From the NCBI GenBank assembly GCA_030694365.1, contig JAUXYM010000014.1:1-44197 (forward strand): a stretch of 44,197 nucleotides of DNA, in the 5' to 3' direction. The notes under the pieces were generated by a model. It searched no databases, had not been told where the DNA came from, and saw only the letters and a program-made list of their open reading frames with translations. The DNA is from Nevskia sp. GTDB taxonomy: Bacteria > Pseudomonadota > Gammaproteobacteria > Nevskiales > Nevskiaceae. Position numbers and translations under genes: made by a program. Shown here in pieces: positions 17,654 through 26,445 of the stretch; the stretch's first letter is position 1; each line of letters begins with the position of its first letter.

Positions 17654-18538
17654 ATGGCTGATGATCTGCGCCGAGGTGCCGTGTTTGCGGTTGCTGCGGC
17701 GGCCGCGATGGCCGTCGGTGCCACCTGCGTGAAAGGCGCGTCGGCCACCGTGCCGAGCACGATGATCGTGTTCTTCCGCGCGCTGTTCGGGCTGATGCTG
17801 ATGCTGCCCTGGCTGATTCGTGGTGGCCGCAAGGCCTGGGCGACCCAGCGCTTCGAGGGCCATGTCTGGCGCTCGGCATTCGGCATCGTCTCGATGTACG
17901 GCTACTTCCACGCGATCAGCCATCTGCCGCTCGCCGAAGCGGTACTGCTGACTTACACGATGCCGCTGTTCGCGCCCTTCATCGGCTGGCTCTGGCTCGG
18001 CGAACGGCCGCCGAACTCCGCACTGCCCGCCGCCTTGATCGGCCTCGCCGGCATTGCCCTGATCGTCAAGCCGGGCGCGGCTGGATTGACGTCCTCGGCA
18101 GCTTTGATCGGCATGCTTTCCGGTGTCAGTGCCGGTGCCGCGATGATCGGCATCCGCCGGATCAGCGACACCGAACCGGCCTCGCGGATCGTCTTCTATT
18201 TCCTGTTGATGTCGACCTTGGTCACCGCCACGCCGCTGCACTGGACCTGGCAGACGCCGACCGCACCAGCCTGGCTGTGGCTGCTCGGCGTCGGTGCCTT
18301 CGCGACCGGCGGCCAGTTGCTGCTGACGCGCGCCTATGGGTCGGCACCGGCGGCGTTTGTCGGGCCGTTCACCTATACCTCGGTGATTTTCGCGGGCACC
18401 TTTGGCTGGGCCTTGTGGGGCGAAGCGCCCGATCTGTGGTCGCTGGCCGGCATCGCCCTGGTGATCGGCTCTTGCCTGCTGACCCTGCTGCCGAGCCGCA
18501 GCAAACGCGCCGCCGTCGACTCGCCCGTGGAGATCTGA
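17654..18538 (+). CDS. EamA/DMT-family transporter
   Basis: A 294-residue protein with about ten membrane helices, built from two EamA repeats (drug/metabolite transporter superfamily). The first repeat includes [16 protein letters not shown] and [32 protein letters not shown]; the second includes [41 protein letters not shown] with WGEAPD. Members export metabolites or amino acids, but the substrate cannot be read from sequence. The open frame extends upstream to 17570, but ATG 17654 fits the start of the first helix. No obvious ribosome binding site. Followed by uvrB after 68 bp. Confidence 0.9.
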   Translation: MADDLRRGAVFAVAAAAAMAVGATCVKGASATVPSTMIVFFRALFGLMLMLPWLIRGGRKAWATQRFEGHVWRSAFGIVSMYGYFHAISHLPLAEAVLLTYTMPLFAPFIGWLWLGERPPNSALPAALIGLAGIALIVKPGAAGLTSSAALIGMLSGVSAGAAMIGIRRISDTEPASRIVFYFLLMSTLVTATPLHWTWQTPTAPAWLWLLGVGAFATGGQLLLTRAYGSAPAAFVGPFTYTSVIFAGTFGWALWGEAPDLWSLAGIALVIGSCLLTLLPSRSKRAAVDSPVEI

Positions 18539-18606
18539 GTCGGGGCGGATGGCCCGGGTGCGCAGGGACAGGTAATCTGTGCAGTCCCCTTTTCCCGCTT
18601 GCGCCA

Positions 18607-20688
<2,082 letters not shown>

Positions 20689-20721
20689 GCTCGCTCAGTC
20701 ACAGCTTGGTCGCGAATCTGC

Positions 20722-20751
20722 TTGCAACGTCTGCCTACGTGCTCCTATAAT
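20722..20751 (+). promoter_or_regulatory. Sigma-70 promoter of tRNA-Val
   Basis: TTGCAA (20722-20727) and a perfect TATAAT (20746-20751) are separated by 18 bp, ending 14 bp before the mature tRNA 5' end. Spacing and position fit a strong stable-RNA promoter. Confidence 0.85.
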
Positions 20752-20765
20752 TGCGGATTACGCTT

Positions 20766-20842
20766 AGGCGCGTAGCTCAGCTGGTTAGAGCACCACCTTG
20801 ACATGGTGGGGGTCGGGGGTTCGAGTCCCTTCGCGCCTACCA
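20766..20842 (+). tRNA. tRNA-Val (anticodon GAC)
   Basis: A 77-nt cloverleaf. The acceptor stem is AGGCGCG (20766-20772) paired with CGCGCCT (20832-20838), then discriminator A and an encoded CCA. The D arm is GCTCAGCTGGTTAGAGC, the anticodon stem-loop CCACCTTGACATGGTGG with anticodon GAC, and the T loop GTTCGAGTC. It closely resembles E. coli tRNA-Val(GAC) in its anticodon arm. The accessory zone begins immediately 3' of it, the usual location for island integration, but no second copy of its 3' end was seen in the window. Confidence 0.97.
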
Positions 20843-21443
20843 ATTTTGGTAGCGAGATCAGTATGTTGTCGCGATGTGCTTTCGCAGGCTCATGCGACGT
20901 ATGAAAAAAAAATATGAAATAGCAAGTTCGACTTGCAGCGCTTTTGGTCTCCTCACAGGCCTAAAGTCGCAGGCATACGGGTCCGCACCTCGCATTTGGG
21001 CTCGCTCATTGCTGAAGCCTCCCTGGAATCCAATGGATTTTTCAATGGATTTTTAGCGGGGACAGGCTGCCCCGCCCCGTGTAGCGCCATCGGCCTACAT
21101 ATATGTTGCGGCGCATTGAAAATTGACCAGGGCTGGAAGCTGAGGGCGTAGCCCGTCAGCGTGTTTTGATTCTAAGCGTCGTTGCTGGTTGTTGCGGCTT
21201 TAGCGGGTCTCGTAGCTCTCCTCTATGGTGGTGATCTTGTCCTGCTCGCGGGCCTTGATTCGCGATCGGGCCTTCTGACCCTGCGGCCCTGTATTGCGCC
21301 CCTGTATTATGCGCTACCGCTTATGTTTACGGTCATCGCTGCGCCATACGATGAAGGCGGAACGATCTTCTGCTGGCGTTTTTTTGCTTCGCGGGCCTAT
21401 ACCGCTGCCAGCATCCCCTCCTTAGACTTTGCAGGAAGCATTC
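20843..21443. other. Gene-free stretch between tRNA-Val and galE
   Basis: About 600 bp with no convincing gene. It holds a perfect tandem duplication CAATGGATTTTT (21031-21042 and 21043-21054), a small hairpin GCGGGG/CCCCGC (21056-21061 and 21070-21075), and the 26-bp repeat at 21105-21130. Composition is more AT-rich than the uvrB side. A frame at 21182-21520 starts with a hydrophobic segment but runs out of frame into galE and looks spurious. Probably remnants of mobile DNA. Confidence 0.6.
21105..21130 (+). repeat. 26-bp direct repeat, copy 1 (upstream of galE)
   Basis: GTTGCGGCGCATTGAAAATT followed by GACCAG. It matches copy 2 at 22454-22479 at 23 of 26 positions in the same orientation. 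The motif recalls the terminal repeats of IS21-family elements (GCGCAT..AAAATTGACC), but no IS21 gene is present. Confidence 0.6.
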
Positions 21444-22418
21444 ATGCGTATTTTGGTCGTCGGCGGTGCCGGCTATATCGGCTCCCACATGTGCAAGCTG
21501 CTGGCTGGAGCGGGGCATGAGGTGGTGGTGGCGGACAATCTCGGTACCGGTCATCGTGAGGCTGTGCAGTGGGGGCCATTGGTAGAAGTGTCCATCGGCG
21601 ATGTCGCAGCGCTGGGGCCGGTGTTCGACCGCTACCGCTTTGACGCAGTGATGCACTTTGCGGCGTATTCGCTGGTGGCCGAGTCGGTGACTGACCCGTT
21701 CAAGTATTACCAGAACAATGTGGCGGCAACCTTGGCGCTGCTGCGGGTGATGCGGGACAAGGGCGTGGCGCGCTTTGTGTTCTCGTCGACAGCGGCGGTG
21801 TTCGGTGAGCCACAGCAGGAACTGATCGACGAAGCGCACCCAGTTGTGCCGATCAACCCCTATGGCGCCAGCAAGCTGATGGTGGAGCGGGTGCTGGCGG
21901 ATGCGGCGGCGGCGTACGGACTGCGGGCGGTAGCGCTGCGCTATTTCAATGCAGCGGGCGCCGATCCGGAGGGCTTGATCGGTGAGTCACACGAGCCGGA
22001 GTCGCACCTGATCCCGCGCCTGCTGCGCCGCGCAGCGGGGGATACGCTCGATGTGAAGATCTTCGGCAGCGATTACCCGACGCCGGACGGCACCTGCATC
22101 CGCGATTACATCCATGTGAACGATCTATGCGCGGCGCATCTGCTGGCGCTGGAGTACCTGGACGGACACGCGGGGTTTCACAGCTTCAACCTCGGCAATG
22201 GCACCGGTTATTCGGTACGGCAGGTGGTGACAGCGGTGGAGGCGGTGATCGGCCGTTCGCTGGGCATCGAATCCGCAGCGAGGCGGCCTGGCGATCCGGC
22301 GCGCCTGGTGGCCAGCAGTGCGCTGGCGCGCGAAGTGCTGGGGTGGCGGCCAGCGCTGGCGGATTTACAGACGATCATCGCATCGGCCTGGCGCTGGCAT
22401 CAGGCACCGAAGTTTTGA
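21444..22418 (+). CDS. galE: UDP-glucose 4-epimerase
   Basis: A 324-residue extended short-chain dehydrogenase that interconverts UDP-glucose and UDP-galactose (EC 5.1.3.2), or the N-acetylated forms, using bound NAD. Residues 7-14 (GGAGYIGS) bind NAD. HFAAYSLVAESVTDP, FSSTAAVFGEP and YGASK (Tyr/Lys catalytic pair) follow. ALRYFNAAGAD, PRLLRRAAG and GTCIRDYIHVNDL are typical GalE blocks. GCAGGAAG upstream of ATG 21444 is a good ribosome binding site, so an upstream TTG at 21429 is rejected. It probably supplies galactose precursors for the polysaccharide locus that follows. It is flanked on both sides by the 26-bp repeat, suggesting it moved as a cassette. Confidence 0.95.
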   Translation: MRILVVGGAGYIGSHMCKLLAGAGHEVVVADNLGTGHREAVQWGPLVEVSIGDVAALGPVFDRYRFDAVMHFAAYSLVAESVTDPFKYYQNNVAATLALLRVMRDKGVARFVFSSTAAVFGEPQQELIDEAHPVVPINPYGASKLMVERVLADAAAAYGLRAVALRYFNAAGADPEGLIGESHEPESHLIPRLLRRAAGDTLDVKIFGSDYPTPDGTCIRDYIHVNDLCAAHLLALEYLDGHAGFHSFNLGNGTGYSVRQVVTAVEAVIGRSLGIESAARRPGDPARLVASSALAREVLGWRPALADLQTIIASAWRWHQAPKF

Positions 22419-22453
22419 GATGACCGGTCGAAGCCCTGCCTGCACAGCACGGA

Positions 22454-22479
22454 GTTGCGGCGCATGGAAAATTGGTCAG
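22454..22479 (+). repeat. 26-bp direct repeat, copy 2 (downstream of galE)
   Basis: GTTGCGGCGCATGGAAAATT followed by GGTCAG. Same orientation as copy 1, 36 bp after the galE stop codon. Confidence 0.6.
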
Positions 22480-22483
22480 CCCA

Positions 22484-22539
22484 GTAGCCTGGGTGTAACC
22501 CGGGATGTTCCGCCCACGCCCGGGTTGCACCCGGGCTAC
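22484..22539. repeat. GTAGCC palindromic repeat, copy 1
   Basis: A 56-bp element that starts GTAGCCTGGGTGTAACCCGGG and ends CCCGGGTTGCACCCGGGCTAC in two blocks; the 21-bp arms pair at 19 of 21 positions. It is the first of three copies within 0.9 kb. REP-like palindromes of this kind are dispersed in many gammaproteobacterial genomes. Confidence 0.8.
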
Positions 22540-22605
22540 TCGCTGGGGAAGGAGACCAGCAAGAATCTGTATCCGACCCCAATTTCCGTCGCAAATCGGG
22601 GTGAT

Positions 22606-22650
22606 TTGCAGTTCTGCCCTCTCGTGGATATGGTAGGAATAATTCCTACC
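22606..22650 (+). promoter_or_regulatory. parD promoter with operator palindrome
   Basis: TTGCAG (22606-22611) and TATGGT (22629-22634) are 17 bp apart. A perfect palindrome GGTAGGAAT-a-ATTCCTACC (22632-22650) overlaps the -10 box. This arrangement fits autorepression by the ribbon-helix-helix antitoxin that starts 13 bp downstream. Confidence 0.75.
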
Positions 22651-22662
22651 GGAGCGCACCGC

Positions 22663-22950
22663 ATGTCCACCGTCATCGAGAAAATCAGCATTGCCCTTCC
22701 TCGGCAGATGGTCGCGGAAGTGAAGGGCGCTGTCGAAACTGGCGAGTACGCATCGAGCAGCGAAGTGATCCGCGACGCGCTGCGCGATTGGGCGCTTAAA
22801 CGCAGCCTGCAAAAGCAGGGCGTCGAGCAATTGCGTCAGCTCTGGCAGGCAGCGCGCCAAGACACGCGCCCCGGTGTTCCGGCTGATGACGTGCTCGACC
22901 GCCTGGAGCGCAAATATCAAGCGATGACCGACGCCTCAGGCCGCAAGTGA
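22663..22950 (+). CDS. parD: ParD-like type II antitoxin
   Basis: A 95-residue protein of the ParD/CopG ribbon-helix-helix family. The N-terminal TVIEKISIALPRQMVAEVKGAVETGEYASSSEVIRDALRDW gives the DNA-binding strand, the GEYAS-SEVIRDALR block and the dimer helices. The acidic, flexible C-terminal part (LRQLWQAARQDTRPGVPADDVLDRLERKYQ) would wrap the ParE toxin. Its stop codon overlaps the ATG of a ParE-like frame (TGATG), as in intact operons. Likely represses its own promoter through the palindrome at 22632-22650. Because the toxin gene is truncated, this is probably an orphan antitoxin here. Confidence 0.88.
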   Translation: MSTVIEKISIALPRQMVAEVKGAVETGEYASSSEVIRDALRDWALKRSLQKQGVEQLRQLWQAARQDTRPGVPADDVLDRLERKYQAMTDASGRK

Positions 22951-23070
22951 TGCGACTTGAACTCGGTCCCTTCGTCGAAGGCGACCGGGAGGAGATCGGC
23001 GACTTCATCGCCCTGGATAACCCCGGGCGCGCCGTTTCCTTCGTTCAGGGAATCCGCTCCGAGCACGCTG
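22950..23070 (+). pseudogene. parE: ParE-like toxin, N-terminal remnant
   Basis: From ATG 22950 about 40 residues match the start of RelE/ParE toxins (MRLELGPFVEGDREEIGDFI, ALDNPGRAVSFVQGIRSE). The family normally runs to 90-100 residues, including a conserved Arg and the C-terminal beta strands; these are missing. The frame then continues through repeat-derived sequence (PTFPRLLGKETSKK and the arms of the GTAGCC palindrome) to a stop at 23297. Truncation by repeat insertion or associated deletion is the likely cause, and the product should be non-toxic. Confidence 0.75.
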
Positions 23071-23129
23071 ACGGCGGGCGGAAGCCCTGGACGGGGCGTT
23101 CGATGCGCGCGCTACCGTCCAACGCCCCC

Positions 23130-23174
23130 ATCCCGACCTTCCCCCGCCTGCTGGGGAAGGAGACCAGCAAGAAA
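23130..23174. repeat. CTTCCCCC/GGGGAAGG module, copy next to ParE remnant
   Basis: ATCCCGACCTTCCCCCGC, a short spacer, then GGGGAAGGAGACCAGCAAGA. Nearly the same module occurs at 24083-24126, and its right half occurs at 22543-22565. It lies exactly where ParE homology has ended. Confidence 0.7.
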
Positions 23175-23177
23175 CAA

Positions 23178-23234
23178 GTAGCCTGGATGCAATCCGGAAC
23201 GCTCCGTACTAGCCTCGGGTTGCACCCGGGCTAC
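23178..23234. repeat. GTAGCC palindromic repeat, copy 2
   Basis: A 57-bp copy beginning GTAGCCTGGATGCAATCCGG and ending GGGTTGCACCCGGGCTAC. The centre (GCTCCGT.CTAGCCT) is nearly identical to copy 3. Confidence 0.8.
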
Positions 23235-23251
23235 TTACTGTCGCTTTCGCT

Positions 23252-23278
23252 CCCTCCCCCGCGCTTTTCGGGGGAGGG
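23252..23278. repeat. Perfect CCCTCCCCC/GGGGGAGGG hairpin
   Basis: Nine-bp perfect arms (23252-23260 and 23270-23278) with loop gcgcttttc, lying between palindrome copies 2 and 3. Another member of the intergenic repeat cluster. Confidence 0.7.
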
Positions 23279-23306
23279 CTGGGGAGGGGGCGTTTGATGC
23301 GAGCAA

Positions 23307-23363
23307 GTAGCCTGGATGCAATCCAGGACGCTCCGTCCTAGCCTAGGGTTGCACCCGGGCTAC
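23307..23363. repeat. GTAGCC palindromic repeat, copy 3
   Basis: A 57-bp copy beginning GTAGCCTGGATGCAATCCAG and ending GGGTTGCACCCGGGCTAC, same orientation as copies 1 and 2. It ends 10 bp before the operator of the MazF module. Confidence 0.8.
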
Positions 23364-23373
23364 TCACTGGTGT

Positions 23374-23405
23374 GTATGACGCAAACGCATTACAATGCGT
23401 CATAC
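23374..23405 (+). promoter_or_regulatory. Operator palindrome of the MazF module
   Basis: Perfect 10-bp arms GTATGACGCA (23374-23383) and TGCGTCATAC (23396-23405), with a second nested pair ACGCAT/ATGCGT (23385-23390, 23395-23400). It lies 17 bp before the antitoxin ATG, consistent with autoregulation by the antitoxin or its toxin complex. Confidence 0.75.
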
Positions 23406-23422
23406 ATTTAGGTGAGGCGGCC

Positions 23423-23680
23423 ATGCGGTCATCCACAGCTTCCAGCAAATCTCGGATGATTTCGGTTCGAGTGTCTGAGAATTTCGTCGCCGAGGTCGCC
23501 GAAAACGCCAAGCATTTGGGCGTCGACCCGTCCGAGTACACGCGCCAGGCACTCGAAGCGTTCAACGAGCGTGTCATGGGCCAGCGGATCGCGGGCATCG
23601 CACGCGCCCTCCGCGCCGAGACCGATGCCGCGGCGGCCGATATGGATGACACCGTTGCTGACGGCTTGGCTGGCACCTGA
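23423..23680 (+). CDS. Antitoxin of MazF module, ribbon-helix-helix type
   Basis: An 85-residue protein. The segment SRMISVRVSENFVAEVAENAKHLGVDPSEYTRQALEAF looks like a CopG/Arc-type ribbon-helix-helix domain, followed by a helical, partly acidic tail (ARALRAETDAAAADMDDTVADGL) suited to neutralising the toxin. AGGTGAGG precedes ATG 23423; the longer frame from 23372 overlaps the operator and is rejected. The TGA stop overlaps the toxin ATG. Expected to bind the palindrome at 23374-23405. Confidence 0.8.
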   Translation: MRSSTASSKSRMISVRVSENFVAEVAENAKHLGVDPSEYTRQALEAFNERVMGQRIAGIARALRAETDAAAADMDDTVADGLAGT

Positions 23681-24039
23681 TGCCGGTGAAGCGCGGGGAG
23701 ATCTGGTCGGCCGATCTCGAGCCTCAATTCCACAAGGCCGAACCAGGCAAGCGCGGCAGGCCCGTGCTCGTAATACAGACCGACTACCTCAATGAGGCTC
23801 GTCACGCCACGACCATCATCATCCCTGGCACAAGTCAGCAGGATGGCGCAGCACCGGCGGACCACTTCCCGCTGCGCGTGCGTGTCCAGAGAACCGGCAA
23901 CTTGAGCTATGACACTGACTTGCTGATAGATCAGGTACGCGCAATTGCCCACACGCGATTCATGGATCGCTTGTGCGTGGTAACTGAGAATCACCTGAAG
24001 CGTATCGAGGAAGCTTTGCGGCTTGTCACGCGCCGCTGA
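23680..24039 (+). CDS. MazF/PemK-family toxin (endoribonuclease)
   Basis: A 119-residue protein of the MazF/PemK fold, sequence-specific mRNA interferases. Family blocks are KRGEIWSADLEP (with the catalytic Arg region), GKRGRPVLVIQTDYLN, HATTIIIPGTSQ (with the conserved Thr/Ser), and SYDTDLLIDQVRAIAHTRF near the end. All secondary-structure blocks are present, so it appears functional. It is translationally coupled to the antitoxin (TGATG). This is the only intact toxin-antitoxin pair in the window and could stabilise the adjacent polysaccharide island. Confidence 0.9.
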   Translation: MPVKRGEIWSADLEPQFHKAEPGKRGRPVLVIQTDYLNEARHATTIIIPGTSQQDGAAPADHFPLRVRVQRTGNLSYDTDLLIDQVRAIAHTRFMDRLCVVTENHLKRIEEALRLVTRR

Positions 24040-24053
24040 GTCGCGCACGCAAT

Positions 24054-24126
24054 AATCTGTATCTGACCCCAATTTCTGCACCATCCCGACCTTCCCCCGC
24101 AAGCGGGGGAAGGAGACCAGCAAGAA
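24054..24126. repeat. Composite repeat after mazF
   Basis: AATCTGTATCTGACCCCAAT (24054-24073) matches 22564-22583 with one difference. It is followed by the CTTCCCCC module (24083-24126), whose core CCTTCCCCCGC-aa-GCGGGGGAAGG (24090-24113) is a perfect 11-bp hairpin. The same two blocks occur at 22543-22586 in the opposite order. The hairpin may also terminate mazF transcription. Confidence 0.65.
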
Positions 24127-24208
24127 GGTGAACTCGCCATTGATGGCGCGAGTTTTGCTGACATGAATTGCGGACATCCTGAAAAAAGAACCCACAGGCT
24201 TGCGGATG

Positions 24209-24222
24209 CCGAAGCGCTTCGG
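24209..24222. promoter_or_regulatory. 14-bp perfect palindrome upstream of small secreted protein
   Basis: CCGAAGCGCTTCGG is fully self-complementary and lies 61 bp before the ATG at 24284. It may be a regulator binding site or part of a leader hairpin; nothing identifies the regulator. Confidence 0.4.
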
Positions 24223-24283
24223 GTATCTTCGCCTAGGATTTATAAGCTTCACCACTTCCGGATAACGATTGGGGATCGAATAC

Positions 24284-24595
24284 ATGAGCATGAATATTGT
24301 AAAGCTTGCAAAAACGGCCACGGTGTTCGCCCTTGTCGTTTCGGGCGGTGCCCACGCGGGAACCAGCAGCCAAAGCCTCACCAAGCAGCTGAGCGCCATA
24401 TCTCCTACCGGGGTAGTCGCTCAGCCAGCGATTGTTTTGCCGTCACTGAAAAGCCAGCAACAGTTGAAGGCATTTTATGTCAGCCTGCCGCCAGCCAGTA
24501 GGAAAGTGCTCGTAGCCACCTACAAGGCGCTTCCGACCACGGTGAAGTCCAACTTGCGCAATATCTACAAGGATCTGCCTGTCAGCCCAGCCTAA
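24284..24595 (+). CDS. Small secreted protein of unknown function
   Basis: Not recognised. A 103-residue precursor with an N-terminal signal peptide (KLAKTATVFALVVSGGAHA, predicted cleavage after Ala25), giving a mature protein of about 78 residues, basic and free of cysteine. The mature region is rich in Ser, Leu and Lys and ends in a helical basic stretch (KVLVATYKALPTTVKSNLRN). GGGGA upstream supports ATG 24284. It lies 21 bp before the polymerase/ligase-like gene in the same direction, so it is likely the first gene of the polysaccharide transcription unit. A periplasmic accessory or matrix role is a guess. Confidence 0.65.
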   Translation: MSMNIVKLAKTATVFALVVSGGAHAGTSSQSLTKQLSAISPTGVVAQPAIVLPSLKSQQQLKAFYVSLPPASRKVLVATYKALPTTVKSNLRNIYKDLPVSPA

Positions 24596-24616
24596 CCTGC
24601 GGGAGCAGGGCTAACG

Positions 24617-26206
24617 ATGGCGCTGCGAACGCGGTGCCCAGATGTGGTAGCCCCCGTTCAAGCGAAGCCAAACATGCCGCTCCACGGTTTGTTTGGCTTT
24701 GTTTTTTGGGCGTTTCTCACCGCACTCATCTGGGCACCCTTTCCATTAGGAAGCAATCGGCCTTGGGCTGCCGCTTTCCTGAGCCTTTGGCTGTGGGGGC
24801 TGCTATTAGTACTGGTTGTCGGCGGCGCGATGTTTTCAGGCGAATCTGCAAAATGGTTTCGCAGATTCAAAAAAGCCTGGCTGCCACTAACAATGTTGGC
24901 CGGCTTCTGCGGCATCCTCGCCTTGCAGCTAGTGCCGTGGTGGCCAGACACACTACGAGCGGCCGTGTTGCCCTTGAGCATTCCCCCGGAAGCAGCCACC
25001 GGCCAAGGCCCTTTTACGCTTGACGCAGCCGCTACATCCCGTTACCTGATATCCACGCTCGGTTTTTGTGCAGCATTTTTGTTGGTTTTAATGCTTTGTG
25101 ATACCCGCGCACGCATTCAACTATTGCTGGGCACATTACTAGCTGGTGGCGTGCTTCAGGCCATAGTGGCAGTGGTATTGGTGGCAACGGCAGGCCATTA
25201 CCAATACTTTTTCTACGAGTTTCGCCAAAGCGGCAGAGCTACCGGAACATTCCCGAACCCGGACCACCTCGCTGGCTACATGGAACTGTGTCTAGCGGCA
25301 GGCATCGGGCTGATGGTTTCCCAGTTTCAAGGGTCTGCGGAAACCAAAGGCGCTGGCCGAAAAAGCCGTCGTCAAGAGTTCCTGCTTCAGGGTCTGCAAT
25401 TTCTCCTCAGCACCAAAATGCTGGTGCGGCTGATGCTGGTGATCCTGGTGATCACGCTGGTCATGACGCATTCCCGCATGGGTAACGCTGCGCTCCTGGC
25501 CGCACTCGTTGCCACCTGCGTCACCATCATGATTGCGTCTCCCCGGCTACGCAGGCCTGTTTCGTGGCTGCTCGCAAGCATGCTGCTGATCGACGTCATC
25601 GTCCTCGGCCAGTGGGTCGGTCTTGATAAGGTGGTCGAAAGAGTCAGCGATACGGCCGTGACACAGGTTGGCCGAGAAGAAGCTGGCAGTCTCGATGCAG
25701 CGCGCAACTATCGCGAAGAAACGCTTGAAGCCCGCATGTACGCCCCTCGCGCAGCTTGGGATCTGGCTATGGATGCGCCTTGGTCAGGGCATGGCGGGGG
25801 CACGTTCTTTGCCGCATTTCCGCCATTCAAAACACCCAATGTTTACCCGCAGTATTTCGAGCACGCGCACAATGATTACAGCGAGGTCGCGGCAGACACC
25901 GGATTGGCCGGCTTGGTCCTCTGGCTTGGAACGGGGATTGCCGGCTGCCTGCTCGCGCTGCGCATGCTGAGCGATACCCAGCCGCGAATCCGACGTGGCG
26001 TCGGGGTTGCTGCCGTTCTCGCTGCATTGTCGCTAGGGCTTCACAGCAGCGTAGATTTCAATCTGCACATTTTCGCCAACGCGCTAGGTTTCACCTGCTT
26101 GTTATCCTTGGTCTGGGCCGCTGACGCGACGGACTCCACGGTATTGCGCTCCAGTATCGTCAGCGGTCGCTCGTCGGTTCGTTCGAAGCTCGCATCGCAC
26201 GAGTAG
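24617..26206 (+). CDS. O-antigen ligase/polymerase-like membrane protein (Wzy_C family)
   Basis: A 529-residue inner-membrane protein with about twelve hydrophobic segments. It belongs to the O-antigen ligase/Wzy superfamily: FRQSGRATGTFPNPDHLAGYMEL precedes a helix, TLVMTHSRMGNAALLAAL is the central motif, and a long periplasmic loop contains APWSGHGGGTFFAAFP and EHAHNDYSEVAADTGLAG, the H-x-H-N-D-Y block with the conserved His. Such proteins polymerise repeat units or transfer polysaccharide to an acceptor; sequence alone does not separate these. An ATG at 24674 is an alternative start. It is followed by repeat hairpins and the tyrosine autokinase gene. Confidence 0.88.
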   Translation: MALRTRCPDVVAPVQAKPNMPLHGLFGFVFWAFLTALIWAPFPLGSNRPWAAAFLSLWLWGLLLVLVVGGAMFSGESAKWFRRFKKAWLPLTMLAGFCGILALQLVPWWPDTLRAAVLPLSIPPEAATGQGPFTLDAAATSRYLISTLGFCAAFLLVLMLCDTRARIQLLLGTLLAGGVLQAIVAVVLVATAGHYQYFFYEFRQSGRATGTFPNPDHLAGYMELCLAAGIGLMVSQFQGSAETKGAGRKSRRQEFLLQGLQFLLSTKMLVRLMLVILVITLVMTHSRMGNAALLAALVATCVTIMIASPRLRRPVSWLLASMLLIDVIVLGQWVGLDKVVERVSDTAVTQVGREEAGSLDAARNYREETLEARMYAPRAAWDLAMDAPWSGHGGGTFFAAFPPFKTPNVYPQYFEHAHNDYSEVAADTGLAGLVLWLGTGIAGCLLALRMLSDTQPRIRRGVGVAAVLAALSLGLHSSVDFNLHIFANALGFTCLLSLVWAADATDSTVLRSSIVSGRSSVRSKLASHE

Positions 26207-26263
26207 GCTCTATCGGATTCTTGATTAGCAATGAAGCTCAGCAAGCCAATATTTGCTTGTCTC

Positions 26264-26372
26264 CCCCCGCCCCTCTCCCTTCGGGAAAGGGGCGGGGGTG
26301 AGGGACTCTCAACCAAGAGAGTTCCTAGCTTGAAAGTCCCTCATCCCAACCCTTCTCCCGGAGGGAGAAGGG
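26264..26372. repeat. Cluster of GC-rich palindromes
   Basis: Three nested hairpins fill most of the 239-bp gap before the autokinase gene. A 16-bp stem with one mismatch lies at 26264-26279/26283-26298. A TGAGGGACT/AGTCCCTCA pair flanks CTCTC-aaccaa-GAGAG. A perfect 10-bp stem lies at 26350-26359/26363-26372. These are REP-like intergenic elements and may cause partial termination between the two genes. Confidence 0.75.
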
Positions 26373-26445
26373 CTTTGTCTTCTTTGGCTGAGATTCGTTT
26401 CTAATCAAGATCGGATTAGTGTTTCTCCACTTACCACACGCCAGC

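Noticed and set aside
21926..21942. GGCGGTAGCGCT resembling an ops/JUMPstart element
   Set aside because: It lies inside the conserved coding region of galE, far from an operon leader, and is explained by the codons there.
22484..23363. CRISPR array suggested by three similar repeats
   Set aside because: Copies are long palindromes at irregular distances with other repeats and genes between them; no unique spacers of constant length and no cas genes.
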